Below, piece after piece: positions 19,586 through 30,283 of a stretch of DNA of 31,541 nucleotides. The position numbers and the translations under genes are program-made. Source of the DNA: Spirogloea muscicola (Eukaryota; Streptophyta; Zygnematophyceae; Spirogloeales; Spirogloeaceae); NCBI GenBank assembly GCA_009602725.1, contig WELB01000010.1, forward strand, positions 243,536 to 275,076, written 5' to 3'. The notes below the pieces were generated by a model. The model was not told the origin of the DNA, ran no database searches, and saw only the letters and a list, made by a program, of their open reading frames with translations. Every line of letters starts with the position of its first letter. The stretch's first letter is position 1.

Positions 19586-21841
19586 ATGGGCGAGCACTTT
19601 CTACTCGTCTTCCCCCGGCTGCTGCTCGGGCGCGTCCCCCACGACGGCCGCGGGCAGGGCCGGCAGCCCCTCCTGGAGCGCGTCCAGCTGTTTGAGGGCG
19701 GCCATTGGGAGGAGCTCCTGGCGTGCCATGATACAGCGACAGCCGCCTCGGTAGCAACTCGAGGTGATGAGCGGGCAGCGCCAGATAGGGCCGCCAACGT
19801 CCGCCGGGCATTGCGCTTCGGGCATGCGGGCGAGCTGTCAAGGGCAGTCCAGGCCCTGGACTCGGTGCTGGCGCCAACCAACGAAGCCACACGGGCGGCC
19901 CTGGCGTCCCTGCACCCGGAGGGCGGCCTTCCCCAGCCTCCGACCCTTCTTCAGGCTGGGCTATGGTCAGCCAAGCGACTTGCTGTGGCAGACAGGGCAT
20001 GGGGTGGTGGAGGTCCTCCATTCCTCTACAGGCGCGCGCCAAGGGGATCCGCTGGCTGGGCTGTACTACGCGCTGGCCCACAACCGTGCGCTGCTGGCCA
20101 CGGTCGCGGCTCACCCCGGGGTCCACACCCCCCCGTATGCCAATAACACAACGCTGGTGGGGCCGCCAGACGACGTCGTGGCAGCCTTTGGCACCCTCGA
20201 GGCGCAGCTAGGCGCGATCGGCTTGTGCACCCGCGCAGCCAAATGCAGTGCTTGGTCTCCCCAGGGCCTGCCAGCCCACCTGCGCTTGCCCTCAGGCTGC
20301 CAGACATCTGCTGGGGGCTTCACCCTCCTCGGCGCCCCCAGAGGCTCCCCCAGCCTTTGTGGTGGAGCAGCTCCAGGCGCGACTGCTGGAGCACCTCCGG
20401 CCGGCGGACCGCCTTCACACGCTGCAAGACATGCAGCTGGCGACCAATATGCTGACCAGGTGCATTGCCCAGCGTCCGCAATGCTTGGCCCGTGTCCTCC
20501 CTCCCCCCCCCGGCGGGGAAGGCGGCGTACGCGGCTTCTGACTCTGGCTTCCTGGCGAGCGCTGCCACTCTCCTCCAGCACCCCGGTTTCCTCACCACGC
20601 CAGGCGCGCTGCTCCAGGCTAGCCTGCCTGTCAGTCGCGGCGGTCTGGGCTGCCGCCCAGTCGCCCGCGCCTGCGAGGCCGCCTACCTGGGCAGCTGGGC
20701 ACAGGTCCCCGCACCACCCATCAGCCAGCGATTTCAAGCTCACAACATCCGCACCTTGGAGCTAGTGGTGGCTGAGGTGGAGACCGGCTCGCTGCCCTTA
20801 CAGTCTGCTCTCCGCGCTGCCCGCGACGGGCTCCTGGCGGCCCACCCCGACATGTCGAAGCAGGTTGTTCCGTTCATCCACCTTGTGCACACCCCCGACC
20901 TGCGGGCCCAGGCCGGCTACTCTGCGCTTGTGGACAAAGCGGCCTATGACCGGGTGGTGGAGCTCCTTCCGCCGCAAGACATTCGAGGGCGCGCCCGGCT
21001 CCTCTCAGCCTCCTCCCCCTGGGCGGCAGCGTGGGTATCCGCGCTTCCCATCTACGCGGCTCTCACCATGCCTGACGCAGTCTACAGGACGGCGGCCCAC
21101 CGGCTTCTGGGCCTCCTCCCCCCCTGCCTCGTTGGAGTCATGCAATGCGAGTGCGGTGCCCGCCACGCCGACCCTGCGGAGCTGGCGGCCCACATGCTCC
21201 ATTGTGCCCACGGCGGCCAGAGGACCGGATCCCATGACCTTCTCAGGGACGGCATGCAGGGTGTCTTCATCGAGGCGGGCTACAAAGTGGCCGTGGAGCA
21301 CACGTCGATAATGCCAACCGTGCGCGGTGCCGATGGTCAGCTTCACACCCGGCGCGCCGGCCTAGTCGCCATCCCGCCCGGCGGCGGTCCGCTTATCATC
21401 GCGGATGTGGCGACCGCCGACTGTGTCGACTCCGCCAACCCCTCCAAGGCGGCGGCGACCGCTGGGCATGCGGTCGCTTTGGCGGCCCGGGCCAAGGAGC
21501 GGCAGTATGCAGATCACCCCCCAGGCAATGAAATCGCGGCCCTTGCCATCAACGTCCACGGGGCTTATGGCAGCGGCTGGCTGGATCTCGTCCAGCGCCT
21601 TGCCCGGCAGGCCATCAAGCAGTGGCCGGGTCCGCCAGGAGGGCTGCCCGGCTTCAACGCGGCCGGCTCCCTGGCCCAGGTCTTCCGGATGCGGCTTTCC
21701 GTGTCCCTCCAACGCTCCCTCGCTCATGCCGTCCACTCGCGCGCGGGCCGTGCTATTGTTGCTGCTTCCGGGTCTCGTCTGCCTCCATCTTTTCCAGCTT
21801 CGAGCTACTCTGACCTGATGTTGCTCACCCGCAGGTATTGA
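19586..21841 (+). pseudogene. LINE copy C: deleted and mutated RT-endonuclease
   Basis: It starts at ATGGGCGAGC and matches copy A from LLPRLVLG (coded near 1017). After QPPTL (about 19945) it jumps to PFFRLGYG, losing about 190 codons that carry RT motif A and its catalytic Asp. The YADD box is YANN (20136-20147). Frame changes occur near 19945, 20340 and 20500. The last frame is open to TGA at 21839-21841 and has the knuckle CEC...HMLHC (about 21145-21200), but the endonuclease LD-V motif reads RRAGLVAI, so the first acidic residue is lost too. The end is LLTRRY, not LTRGY. Multiply dead, but the C-terminal frame remains long. Confidence 0.85.
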
Positions 21842-22206
21842 GCTTCCTGTGGTTCCGTCATGTCTAGTTGTCTAGATGCCTAGCTGTGTGTTTCCCTTCT
21901 TTTCGGCACCTGTTGTGGCTCTTGGAATTTTGTCTGTTCTCTTTTGGCTGGATTCTGCCAGCCCCTCTCTACTATGGGCGAGCTCATTCTTTTTCGGCAC
22001 CGGTTTGTGGCCTGCGGATATTGTCCATTCTTTTCTGGGCAGGCTTTGCTAGCCCCTCCTTTTGTATGGGCGAGCCATTCCAAAGAAAGCGCGGCCAGAT
22101 TGACTGGTGGCTGGGAAAGGCCAGACCAAAGGAAAGGACAAGGTCTGAAGGAGCCGGAGTGCGAAGGACTTCAGCCAGGGAACGCTCAGTAACCTCTAGT
22201 CAGGAG
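21842..22206. repeat. Copy C 3' UTR plus an inverted solo 3' end
   Basis: After the copy C stop come two hairpin modules on the plus strand (21946-21963, 22037-22055), each followed by ATGGGCGAGC. From about 22083 the same modules run antisense: terminal box (about 22092), hairpin 22109-22127, GGCTCCTTCAGACC, and then LLTRGY with a TGA on the minus strand at 22206-22186. That last stretch is a minus-strand LINE 3' end retaining only six codons. Confidence 0.65.
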
Positions 22207-22207
22207 T

Positions 22208-22543
22208 AAGGAGCGCAAGTACTCTGACCACCCTCCAGGCGATGCCTTCGCGGCACTGGCCATTGACGTACACGGGGCATTTGGCAGTAGCTGGTTGGAT
22301 CTCCTCCAGCGGCTTGCCCGGGAGGCCATCGAGCGGCGGCAGGGTTCGCCCGGCTTCAATGCTGCCGGCTCCCTCTCGCAGGTCTTTCAAATGAGGCTGG
22401 CGGTCTCGCTGCAGCGCTCTTTGACTCATGCGGTCCACGCGCGGGCTGGCCGTGCTATGGCTGCTGCTTCCGGGTCTCGGCAAAGTGCCGCTTCTCCTGC
22501 TCCGAGTTACTCTGATCTGCTGTTGCTCACACGTGGATACTGA
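22208..22543 (+). pseudogene. LINE fragment: last 111 codons of the endonuclease region
   Basis: A plus-strand frame starting KERKYSDHPPGD and ending LLLLTRGY with TGA at 22541-22543. It is close to copy C (AIDVHGAFGSSWLDLLQRLARE, cut here to the shared core; QVFQMRLAVSLQRSL). It begins head to head with the minus-strand 3' end that stops at 22206. The 3' UTR after it has TAGTCCTTTTTCAGCAC and CTTTGAACATTGTCC. Confidence 0.75.
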
Positions 22544-22642
22544 GCAGCCATCTGCATCTCCCTCTGCACCATCTTGCACTTTGTAGTGTAGTCCTTTTTC
22601 AGCACCTTTTTCTTTGGCTTTGAACATTGTCCATTCTTTTTG

Positions 22643-22744
22643 GGTTGCCAGCCCCTCTTCTCAATGGGCGAGCACCTTCTCTTTCTCTAGTCAGGAGATG
22701 CAAGAAGAAAGTGCTCGCCCATTGAGAATAGGGGCTGGAACAAC
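22643..22744. repeat. Imperfect long inverted repeat, arms about 39 bp
   Basis: The left arm 22643-22681 (GGTTGCCAGCCCCT...ATGGGCGAGCAC) is complementary to the right arm 22706-22744, with a spacer of about 24 bp. The right arm and its flank (22706-22776) are also an inverted copy of 19532-19602, which is the start of copy C with its preceding hairpin. Confidence 0.75.
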
Positions 22745-22889
22745 CAGCCCGAAAAAGAATGAACAGAGTACGAGAAGGGGGCCAGGGGAAGCGCTAAGTA
22801 ACAGAAACGCAAGAGGGGCTCGCCCAGTATCCACATGGCGTACAGGTCCAAAAGCACACATGGACAGACAACGCGGCTCGTGCGGTGAC

Positions 22890-22955
22890 TGGGAAAGGCG
22901 CATGAATTGAAATGGAGGGCCAATTCAAGCCGACACATTATTCAGGCAGAAGAGA
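22890..22955 (-). repeat. Solo 3'-UTR repeat, minus orientation
   Basis: The reverse complement begins CTGCCTGAATAATGTGTCGG and continues CTTGAATTGGCC and CATGCGCC, as in the copy A 3' UTR. It stops before the CGCGCGCC end found in other copies. It is the last transposon-derived piece before the COPI gene. Confidence 0.6.
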
Positions 22956-22965
22956 GAGAAGTGGC

Positions 22966-23230
22966 TCTCCCAAAAGGTGGGCAAAAGGGGCCAGTGTGGG
23001 GGCAGGCGGGCTGGCCGTGCTGGCCGTGCGGGTTAAAAACAATGCGGCTGCTGATATTACAAGACGGGTAGGAGACGACGCCAGGGTTGTGCCTGGCGCG
23101 CCAGCGGCGGCAGTGCGGGAGCGCCCTCCCCCGGCCCGCGCCAACCCGCCACCGCCGAGCTCCGCGCGGCCACCGCCGCCGNAACGCCGCCTGCGGGGGC
23201 GCGCCGAGCCGGAGGCGGGGCGCGCGCGCC
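22966..23230. other. Upstream region of the gamma-COP gene
   Basis: About 265 bp of increasingly GC-rich sequence before the ATG at 23231, with one unresolved base (n) at 23182. It should contain the core promoter and 5' UTR. No TATA box is evident. Confidence 0.45.
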
Positions 23231-26200
23231 ATGGCCATGCTGCAGCCCGGCAACAAGAAGGACGAGGACGTGGACGACGACAGTGAGCCGCCATTCCCCC
23301 CATCCTCGCCCGCATGAGGCGCCGGGACGCCCGATCCGGGAGCGGACGTCTGCGGCCAAAGACCGCGCCGCGGCGGCTTCCGCCGCCGCGCGCGCCTTGG
23401 AGGCCCAGAGGCGATGCTGTGCCGGCGAGGCAGTCGTGCGGCTTGGCTGCACCACGGAGCCGCCTGGGCGCGCGGCGCTCACGGCCGCAACGGCTGCCTC
23501 GTCCCGTGCTTCCCGCAGTCGAGTACTCGCCGTTCTACGGTATTGAGAAGGGAGCCGTGCTCCAGGAGGCCAGAGTGTTCAACGACCCCCAGCTCGACGC
23601 TCGCCGCTGCGCCCAGGTGAGCCGGTGGCTCGCCATGTCTGGGCAGGACGTCCTCCGACGGCAGCAGGGCTTGCCTGTCCGTCTGCCGTCTAGCTAACCG
23701 CCTTCAAGCAGAGGCACTCCGAATCTACTTCTGCCAGCTGCACATGCAAAAGCAGGACGGACGAGAGGTTGTTGTTGGGACGGTCCTTTGCTGGCTGTAC
23801 TGCTGACTCACCTTGGGTCAGAGTGCTTTGGGGCCATCTGTTTCGTCAATAACAAGATCAGCAGGCCTGCAAGTTGCAACCAGTAACATTACTGGCAATG
23901 TGGGGATTGTAGGTCATCACAAAGCTCCTGTACCTTCTCAACCAAGGGGAGACTTTCACCAAGGTGTGTCATGGCCATCCTCTCTGGAGTCGACGCTCAC
24001 AGTTCCCTGTCCATGCTGCCATGCAAGCAATGTACCTATTCGAGGCCAACAAAACAGGGTTATCTCCGTGGGTGACCAGGTGGAGGCAACAGAAGTCTTC
24101 TTTTCTGTCACCAAGCTTTTCCAGTCCAATGATGTTGGACTCCGGAGGTTTTTGTACCTCATCATCAAGGAGATATCACCATCAGCAGATGAGGTAAGAC
24201 TTGTGAGGCCTGGTACACTTCACTAGCTGCCGAAGAGACACCACTATCACATCAACCGCACCCTCTGCTAGGCTCAGCGCCTCTTTCCTCTGCTTGCATG
24301 GCTGAGCATTCCTATTCCAAATAGCACCAGGCAGCTAGGGGAGTAGACCAGCCGCGTGATGTGCCAGCTTAACTTTAGGTTGTCCTTTGCTAGTATCAAG
24401 CAGGGACTTCACGACCACAGGTCAGCTCGCAGACTTACACCTCACTTCTCTGCTTCCAGGTCATCATTGTCACGAGCTCGCTGATGAAGGACATGAACAG
24501 CAAGACCGACTTGTACCGAGCGAATGCAATACGCGTCCTCTGCAGAATCACAGACGGAGGAATGCTCGGCCAGATCGAGCGCTACTTGAAGCAAGCTGTT
24601 GTTGACAAGAATCCGGTAGTGGCCAGTGCTGCCCTGGTCAGCGGAAGCCATCTGCTCCAGGTGTGGCACTCCTTCCGATGCTCATGTTCATGCTTGCAAC
24701 AGTGGATCGCCACAATATATAGACTTGAAAGCACTGCTCGATGCTCCACCTTGGTGCAGACAAATCCGGATATTGTGAAGCGCTGGAGTAACGAGGTGCA
24801 GGAAGCAATGCAGTCAAAAGCTCCACTTGTACAATTCCATGCACTGGCACTCCTCCACCAGGTTTGCTTCGAAGTCGGCTCTTCAGAGCTATTTCGGAAC
24901 AGTTGCGCACAAGATTGTCTTTCCAGAGTGGCTGCATGGGCAAGAGTGGCTTGGGGTCTGTGACAGCATCAGATGGGTCAGTCATTTGTGGACATAGGTG
25001 CTACAATGTGCTAACACAAGGTCGGCAGTAGGTGATAGGTGAAGTAGAAAGATTGACTGGAGCTTCTCACTCCGTTGGCAATTGCCAGAGAGATTCATGC
25101 AATTGCATGTTCTTCACCAGATTCGCCAACATGACAGACTGGCTGTCAGCAAGTTGGTGACAAGCCTCACCAAGGGGAATGTGCGATCTCCTCTGGCCCA
25201 GTGCTTACTTATCCGTTACACAAGCCAGGTGTGCTTTTGATGCGACAATCATATCTGGATCCAGCCATGCACCTCTTCCAGAAAATGGGTGCACTTAGGT
25301 TGTTGTACACTTTTTAGTGACACAAGGAGCTCCACAAGGCGCCAGGCCATTGACTGACAATATTCAGTTATACCCATCATCTGCAATGGGTGTATCACAA
25401 CTTGCAAAACCATAGGTCATTGAGGAGTCTGGAGCTCTGCTTGGTGGTGGAGAGCGGCCCTTCTACGACTTCTTGGAGAGCTGTTTGCGGCAAAAGGCGG
25501 AGATGGTGATTCTTGAGGCTGCAAGAGCCATCACAGAATTGAATGATGTGACCAGCCGCGAGCTGACCCCAGCCATTACAGTCTTGCAGCTCTTCTTGTC
25601 CTCCTCCAAGCCTGTCCTGCGGTTTGCTGCTGTGAGGACCCTCAACAAGGTTAGTCAACTATCTGTCACGACATCAGTAGCCTGCTGTGATAACCCTATG
25701 CTGCTGAGCAGTGCAGAGCCCTTGCTATTCTGCTCTTAGTTTTCCTTCTTTGGTTAAGAGATCACCATTGAAATATGTGACGTGATACTCTCCTGTCACT
25801 TGGCGATACCAGGTTGCAATGACGCATCCCATGGCCGTGACAAATTGCAACATCGACATGGAGAGTCTCATTTCTGATCAAAATCGCAGTATTGCTACGC
25901 TGGCTATTACCACATTGCTCAAGACCGGCCACGAGTCCAGCGTGGATCGCTTGATGAAACAGATCACAAACTTCATGTCTGACATTGCGGATGAGTTCAA
26001 GATTGTTGTTGTGGAGGCGGTTCGGTCTCTCTGCCTCAAGTTTCCTCTGAAATACCGTACACTGTATGGCCCTTGCCCCTATGTTTTTAGTGCTCTGCCA
26101 TTGGGGTTGTACATAGAAGAAAATATTGACCTTCTTCTATGCAAGCGTGTTTGAATCCCTGTGCCCCAATGTATTGCTCCTTTGACTTGTCATTACCACC

Positions 26201-29200
26201 TCAGTGCTAGGCTTGTGAGAAACAATCCATACATATCCAGTCCAGTCATGGCATGGTCACATGTCAGATGGAAAGTGTTTGCTTGTGGTGGTGTTGTCAT
26301 GAGTTGTCTTTGGCTTCCTAACTTCACTACTTGATGTTCCAGGATGAATTTCCTGAGCAACATCTTACGCGAAGAGGGTGGCTTTGAGTACAAGAAGGCC
26401 ATAGTGGACTCCATTCTCATTCTCATCAAGGAGATCCCAGAGTCAACAGAGAGTGGCCTGTCACACCTTTGTGAATTTATTGAGGACTGTGAATTCACTT
26501 ACCTGTCTACACAGGTTCGTTTCATAATCAGCTCTTCCAGAGGTCTTACAGCAAGTTGATACTGATGAATATTTGGGAGATGAGTGACAATTCCTAACAT
26601 CCTACTATTGCAGATACTGCACTTACTGGGGAATGAAGGCCCAAAGACTGCAGACCCTAGCAAGTATATCAGATATATGTACAACCGCGTCATTCTGGAG
26701 AATGCTACCGTGCGAGCCAGTGCTGTTAGCGCGCTTGCTAAGATTGGTGCATCGATAGAAACCGTAAAGGTGAGACAGCTGCATGAATTTACACAGATAG
26801 TGCTGCATATTGTAGATGTCTTTCTGTTGGGAGTATGTTTGTGAGGTTTTATTTGAGATCTCACGCAGCTGAAGGCTCCAGAATCACATCGTTTGACTGG
26901 ATGCAAGTATCCTACCTAGGGCTGATAGAATGATCCGTGCTTTTCAGCCACGAATACTGGTTCTGCTGCGGCGGTGTTTACATGATAATGACGATGAGGT
27001 AACATGCAAATAGTAAACCTTAGAAAGTCATAACACAAATGCATGGCTTGATTGCCCTAGCTTCTTTGAGGACCTCTCCGCATCCCCTTCAAAATTTTTC
27101 TCGTCACATTGATATAGTCAGTGACTCGTAAGAAGTGCACATCATGGTAACTGCTAACAAGAAGGCCATTGCACGACCAATGACTCCCATGTCTGCTTTC
27201 CTGCTCAGGTGCGAGATAGGGCAACCTTGTACTTGAATGTACTCGGTGGAGATGGCGAGGAGTCAGTCGCTGCAGATGGAGCAAAGAGCTTCATGTTGGA
27301 GACTTTGGATGTTCCACTGGCCAATCTCGAGTCCAGCCTTCGGAATTATGTAAGCGTCAGAAACACGGGTGTGTATGTGTACCACAGCTGCAATGGTTGC
27401 TTTCTCCTGAGCATGAGCTGCAGACTTCACTTTGACACATGGGCCAGATGCTCGTGTCAATATACCCCCTACGCAGGCTGCTGGGGACGAGGGAGTACAG
27501 AATTCTAGTGATCAGATAGTTCAGCACTCGTAAATCTCATGAGGATGGACTTTTGATAGACCCTTGCTGTCCTTGAGAGTGGATTGAACACTGGACGGAT
27601 GCACAGCTGTTGCAGCAAGAGTTTTACCTTTGTTATCTGGCTGCCCCATGCAGGAGCCAAGTGAAGAGCCCTTTGACGTCGATAAGGTCCCCAAGGAGAT
27701 GCACATTGCACCTCATACTGAACGCAAGGCTGCAGGTGGCAAGAAGGCTGCCAAGGAAGCAGCTCAGCGGGCAGGTGGAGCTGCTGGTGCCGTCTCTGGA
27801 CCAGCCACATCTGAAACCTATGAGCGACTTTTGAATGGCATTCCCGAGTTTGCTGGGTTTGGCAAGCTCTTCAAGGTATGCTCAAGGGTGCCTCTTTCTA
27901 CAGGTCAGCTGATCTTTACAGAGGACGCAATCAATGATACTCATGACTTGATGCAATCTTGACTTGAGCTCAGGCTCAAGTTTTGCAGCTGAGTTTGTTT
28001 GCCACAACCTCCAGCTAACATATACATAACAGCAACCTATTGGTGCTACATACAAATCTCAAGCACATTGATCAGATGCTCTCCTTGATTCAGTGTATAA
28101 GAGATGTAGTCGTGATGAGACATTCTCTTTGCTGTCTGTGCAGTCTACGCCTGCGGTTGAGTTGACAGAAGCAGAGACTGAGTACTCCGTCAATGTAGTC
28201 GAGCACATATACCCTGCTCATTTGGTGCTACAGTACAACTGCACAAATACAATCAACCAGCAACTACTTGAGGAAGTAAGTCTCTTCTCGTATCTAGTAG
28301 CAGATTGTGCATTGTTGACTTCCCATAGCTGGGGTTCTCTGCATTTGCTGCACTTCTGCTCAATCAAGACAACCTTCTAACATTCGACAATCAACCTGTG
28401 CCTTGGCAGGTAAGTGTCATCGTTGACTTGGCTGAAGCAGAGCAGTTTGAGGAAGTGGCTGTGGTACCCCTCAGGATCATGCAGTATGGCAGCCCTGGAC
28501 AGACTTTTGTGGCGCTCTCCAAGCCTGAAGGGAGTCTTAGTGTAGGGAAGATCACAAATTCATTAAAATTCAGAGTCAAAGAGGTGAGCTTTGATAACTT
28601 GATTACCCATCATCACCTGGTGTGTGATCTGATTCCTTATTTTTCAAGCCCTGAACTTGGTGAGTTGATTACTCGGGCACGACATTGTTGACATCATCTG
28701 ACAATGCCAGGTCGATCCTGAGACCGGGGAAACTGAAGAGGGAGGGTATGAGGATGAGTATCAGCTGGAGGATCTAGAGGTGAGCTTCGTGCTTCACATG
28801 TGCAGCAGATGTACTCTGGATCCTATTACACGGTTGTCCTAAGGCTCCTATCACTTCGTGCAAGTCAAGAGGTTGGATGTCATCAGTGACGATGTGCAAG
28901 CATTTAGTTGCTGGGATGCTTGTGGCTAGTCACCACAGCCGCTTGACAAGACACTCTTTACTTGTGCCGACTGCAGATTTTACCAGCAGACTACATCCTC
29001 AAGGCTGCTCAGAGCAACTTCAAGGCGGCGTGGGATAACCTTGATGCCGAAGCGGAGAGGATTGACGAGTACGGACTAGGTGTGCGAGAGTCACTGCAAG
29101 AAGCAGTGGAAGCAGTTGTCTACCTCCTTGGCATGCAGCCCTGCGAGGTAGGCCCCTCCTTCTTTACTATGCAAGTGGTCAGACTCGTTCCTTTCACAGT

Positions 29201-29635
29201 GCTACAGGCAAAGAGTGCACAACCGCGCACTTTGCAGTCAAGATCGATTGCATAAGATCTTAAATTTGTGCAAAGTACGTGCTGAGCCCACATTTTGCAT
29301 CAGCTTCATTCTAAATTGCACCAGTCAGTTAAGTGCCCGCATGACAAGGGCAGGTCAGGGCTTTCTGCGAACTTGGGCACTAAATAGCCCAGCTTGGACA
29401 AACAGGGCTGAGCTTCGCTCTTCGGCACCTCTTGCAGGGGACGGAAGCTGTTCCCGGCAATGCGAGGTCTCACACGGTCCTCTTGTCGGGCATTATGGTA
29501 GGCTATGTGCAAGTGCTGGCCAGACTCTCCTTTGGCATGGATGCCCAGAAGCAGGTGGCCATGAAGCTGGCGGTCAGGGCAGAGCAGCCCTTAGTAGCCG
29601 ACCTTGTCCATGAGATTATTCTGCCTAAGAGCTGA
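23231..29635 (+). CDS. COPG: Coatomer subunit gamma, COPI vesicle coat (19 exons)
   Basis: Gamma-COP is part of the heptameric COPI coat on Golgi membranes and serves Golgi-to-ER and intra-Golgi transport. Exons: 23231-23282, 23519-23616, 23913-23963, 24080-24193, 24460-24660, 24760-24861, 25121-25228, 25416-25649, 25813-26063, 26343-26514, 26614-26769, 26948-26998, 27209-27349, 27654-27875, 28144-28275, 28410-28583, 28711-28779, 28977-29147, 29438-29635. They join to 898 codons plus stop; plant gamma-COP is about 886 residues. The adaptin-like solenoid is at about 15-575 ([54 protein letters not shown]). A Lys/Ala-rich hinge (about 590-625) leads to the appendage: platform about 650-765, then the C-terminal lobe with [11 protein letters not shown] and [12 protein letters not shown]. 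The acidic N-terminus (KKDEDVDDD) is usual for the family. Splice sites were called by eye and all are GT-AG. Confidence 0.94.
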
Positions 29636-29681
29636 CTGAGTGTTTGTGAGCTCACTTGACTCACCTTCCAAAAGACACTCC

Positions 29682-29715
29682 GAGTGAGGCTGTGGCATGA
29701 GTGAGGCTGTGGCAA
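29682..29715. repeat. 17-bp tandem duplication downstream of COPG
   Basis: GAGTGAGGCTGTGGCA plus one base occurs twice in direct succession (29682-29698, 29699-29715), in the presumed 3' UTR. Confidence 0.85.
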
Positions 29716-29989
29716 GGCTCCTATGTCTCAGCATGTGTCCGGACCCTTGACCAGGGCTCTGAGAAGCGATGAAGCAGGCCATTCATGGATCGCCTGGAAT
29801 CTGGTAGCAAGAGGCAGGCTGATCCTGAGATTTGCCTAGGTCCACATGACCCGCAGGGTCCAGCCTCGCTACAGTACTGACGCATGCGCACATGCTTATA
29901 GCTGCAGAGAAGTTTGGTGTCTTTGACTTAAATCATTGGTTGACTGAGCTTGAAAGACATGTGATTGCACCTTCGAGCAGAAGTTTGTG

Positions 29990-30025
29990 ATGTCCAACCA
30001 ACTTGCATCCTTGCCGGTTGGACAT
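29990..30025. repeat. Perfect 10-bp inverted repeat between convergent genes
   Basis: ATGTCCAACC (29990-29999) and GGTTGGACAT (30016-30025) are exact complements around a 16-nt loop. It lies in the roughly 650-bp gap between the COPG stop (29635) and the stop of the next gene (30284, minus). It could fold in either 3' UTR. No T-run follows, and eukaryotic mRNA genes do not use such terminators, so a terminator role is not claimed. Confidence 0.7.
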
Positions 30026-30283
30026 TATTGAAAGGTGAAGCAGCAGCTAGACAGGAGAGACGATCCATTACTGAGCTTGTAGTCAACCTACTCGGCAATA
30101 TTATAATACAGAATAAGTACAACGAGAACCAAGAAAGTTGCAGATTCTTGGGTACACCAGCGACTAATACTTATCGGTGCTTTCCTCGGCTAATGTCTTT
30201 GTTGAGCTCTCCAGGAGATTTCGGAGCTGTGTTGGTGGTGACTCAAAATCCGTGACTGACTCTCGTTGACCAGAATTGCCCAG

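Noticed and set aside
19079-22130. CRISPR-like array of short repeats with unique spacers
   Set aside because: Repeats occur in both orientations, have unequal length and spacing, are linked to LINE stop codons, and the host is a eukaryote.
1-22543. LTR retrotransposon or retrovirus-like origin of the RT genes
   Set aside because: No long terminal repeats, protease, RNase H or integrase; the C-terminal knuckle plus restriction-like endonuclease and 5' truncations are LINE traits.
6210-30283. tRNA or other structured RNA genes in intergenic gaps
   Set aside because: No cloverleaf with a TTCGA-type T arm was found by eye; no support for any RNA gene.
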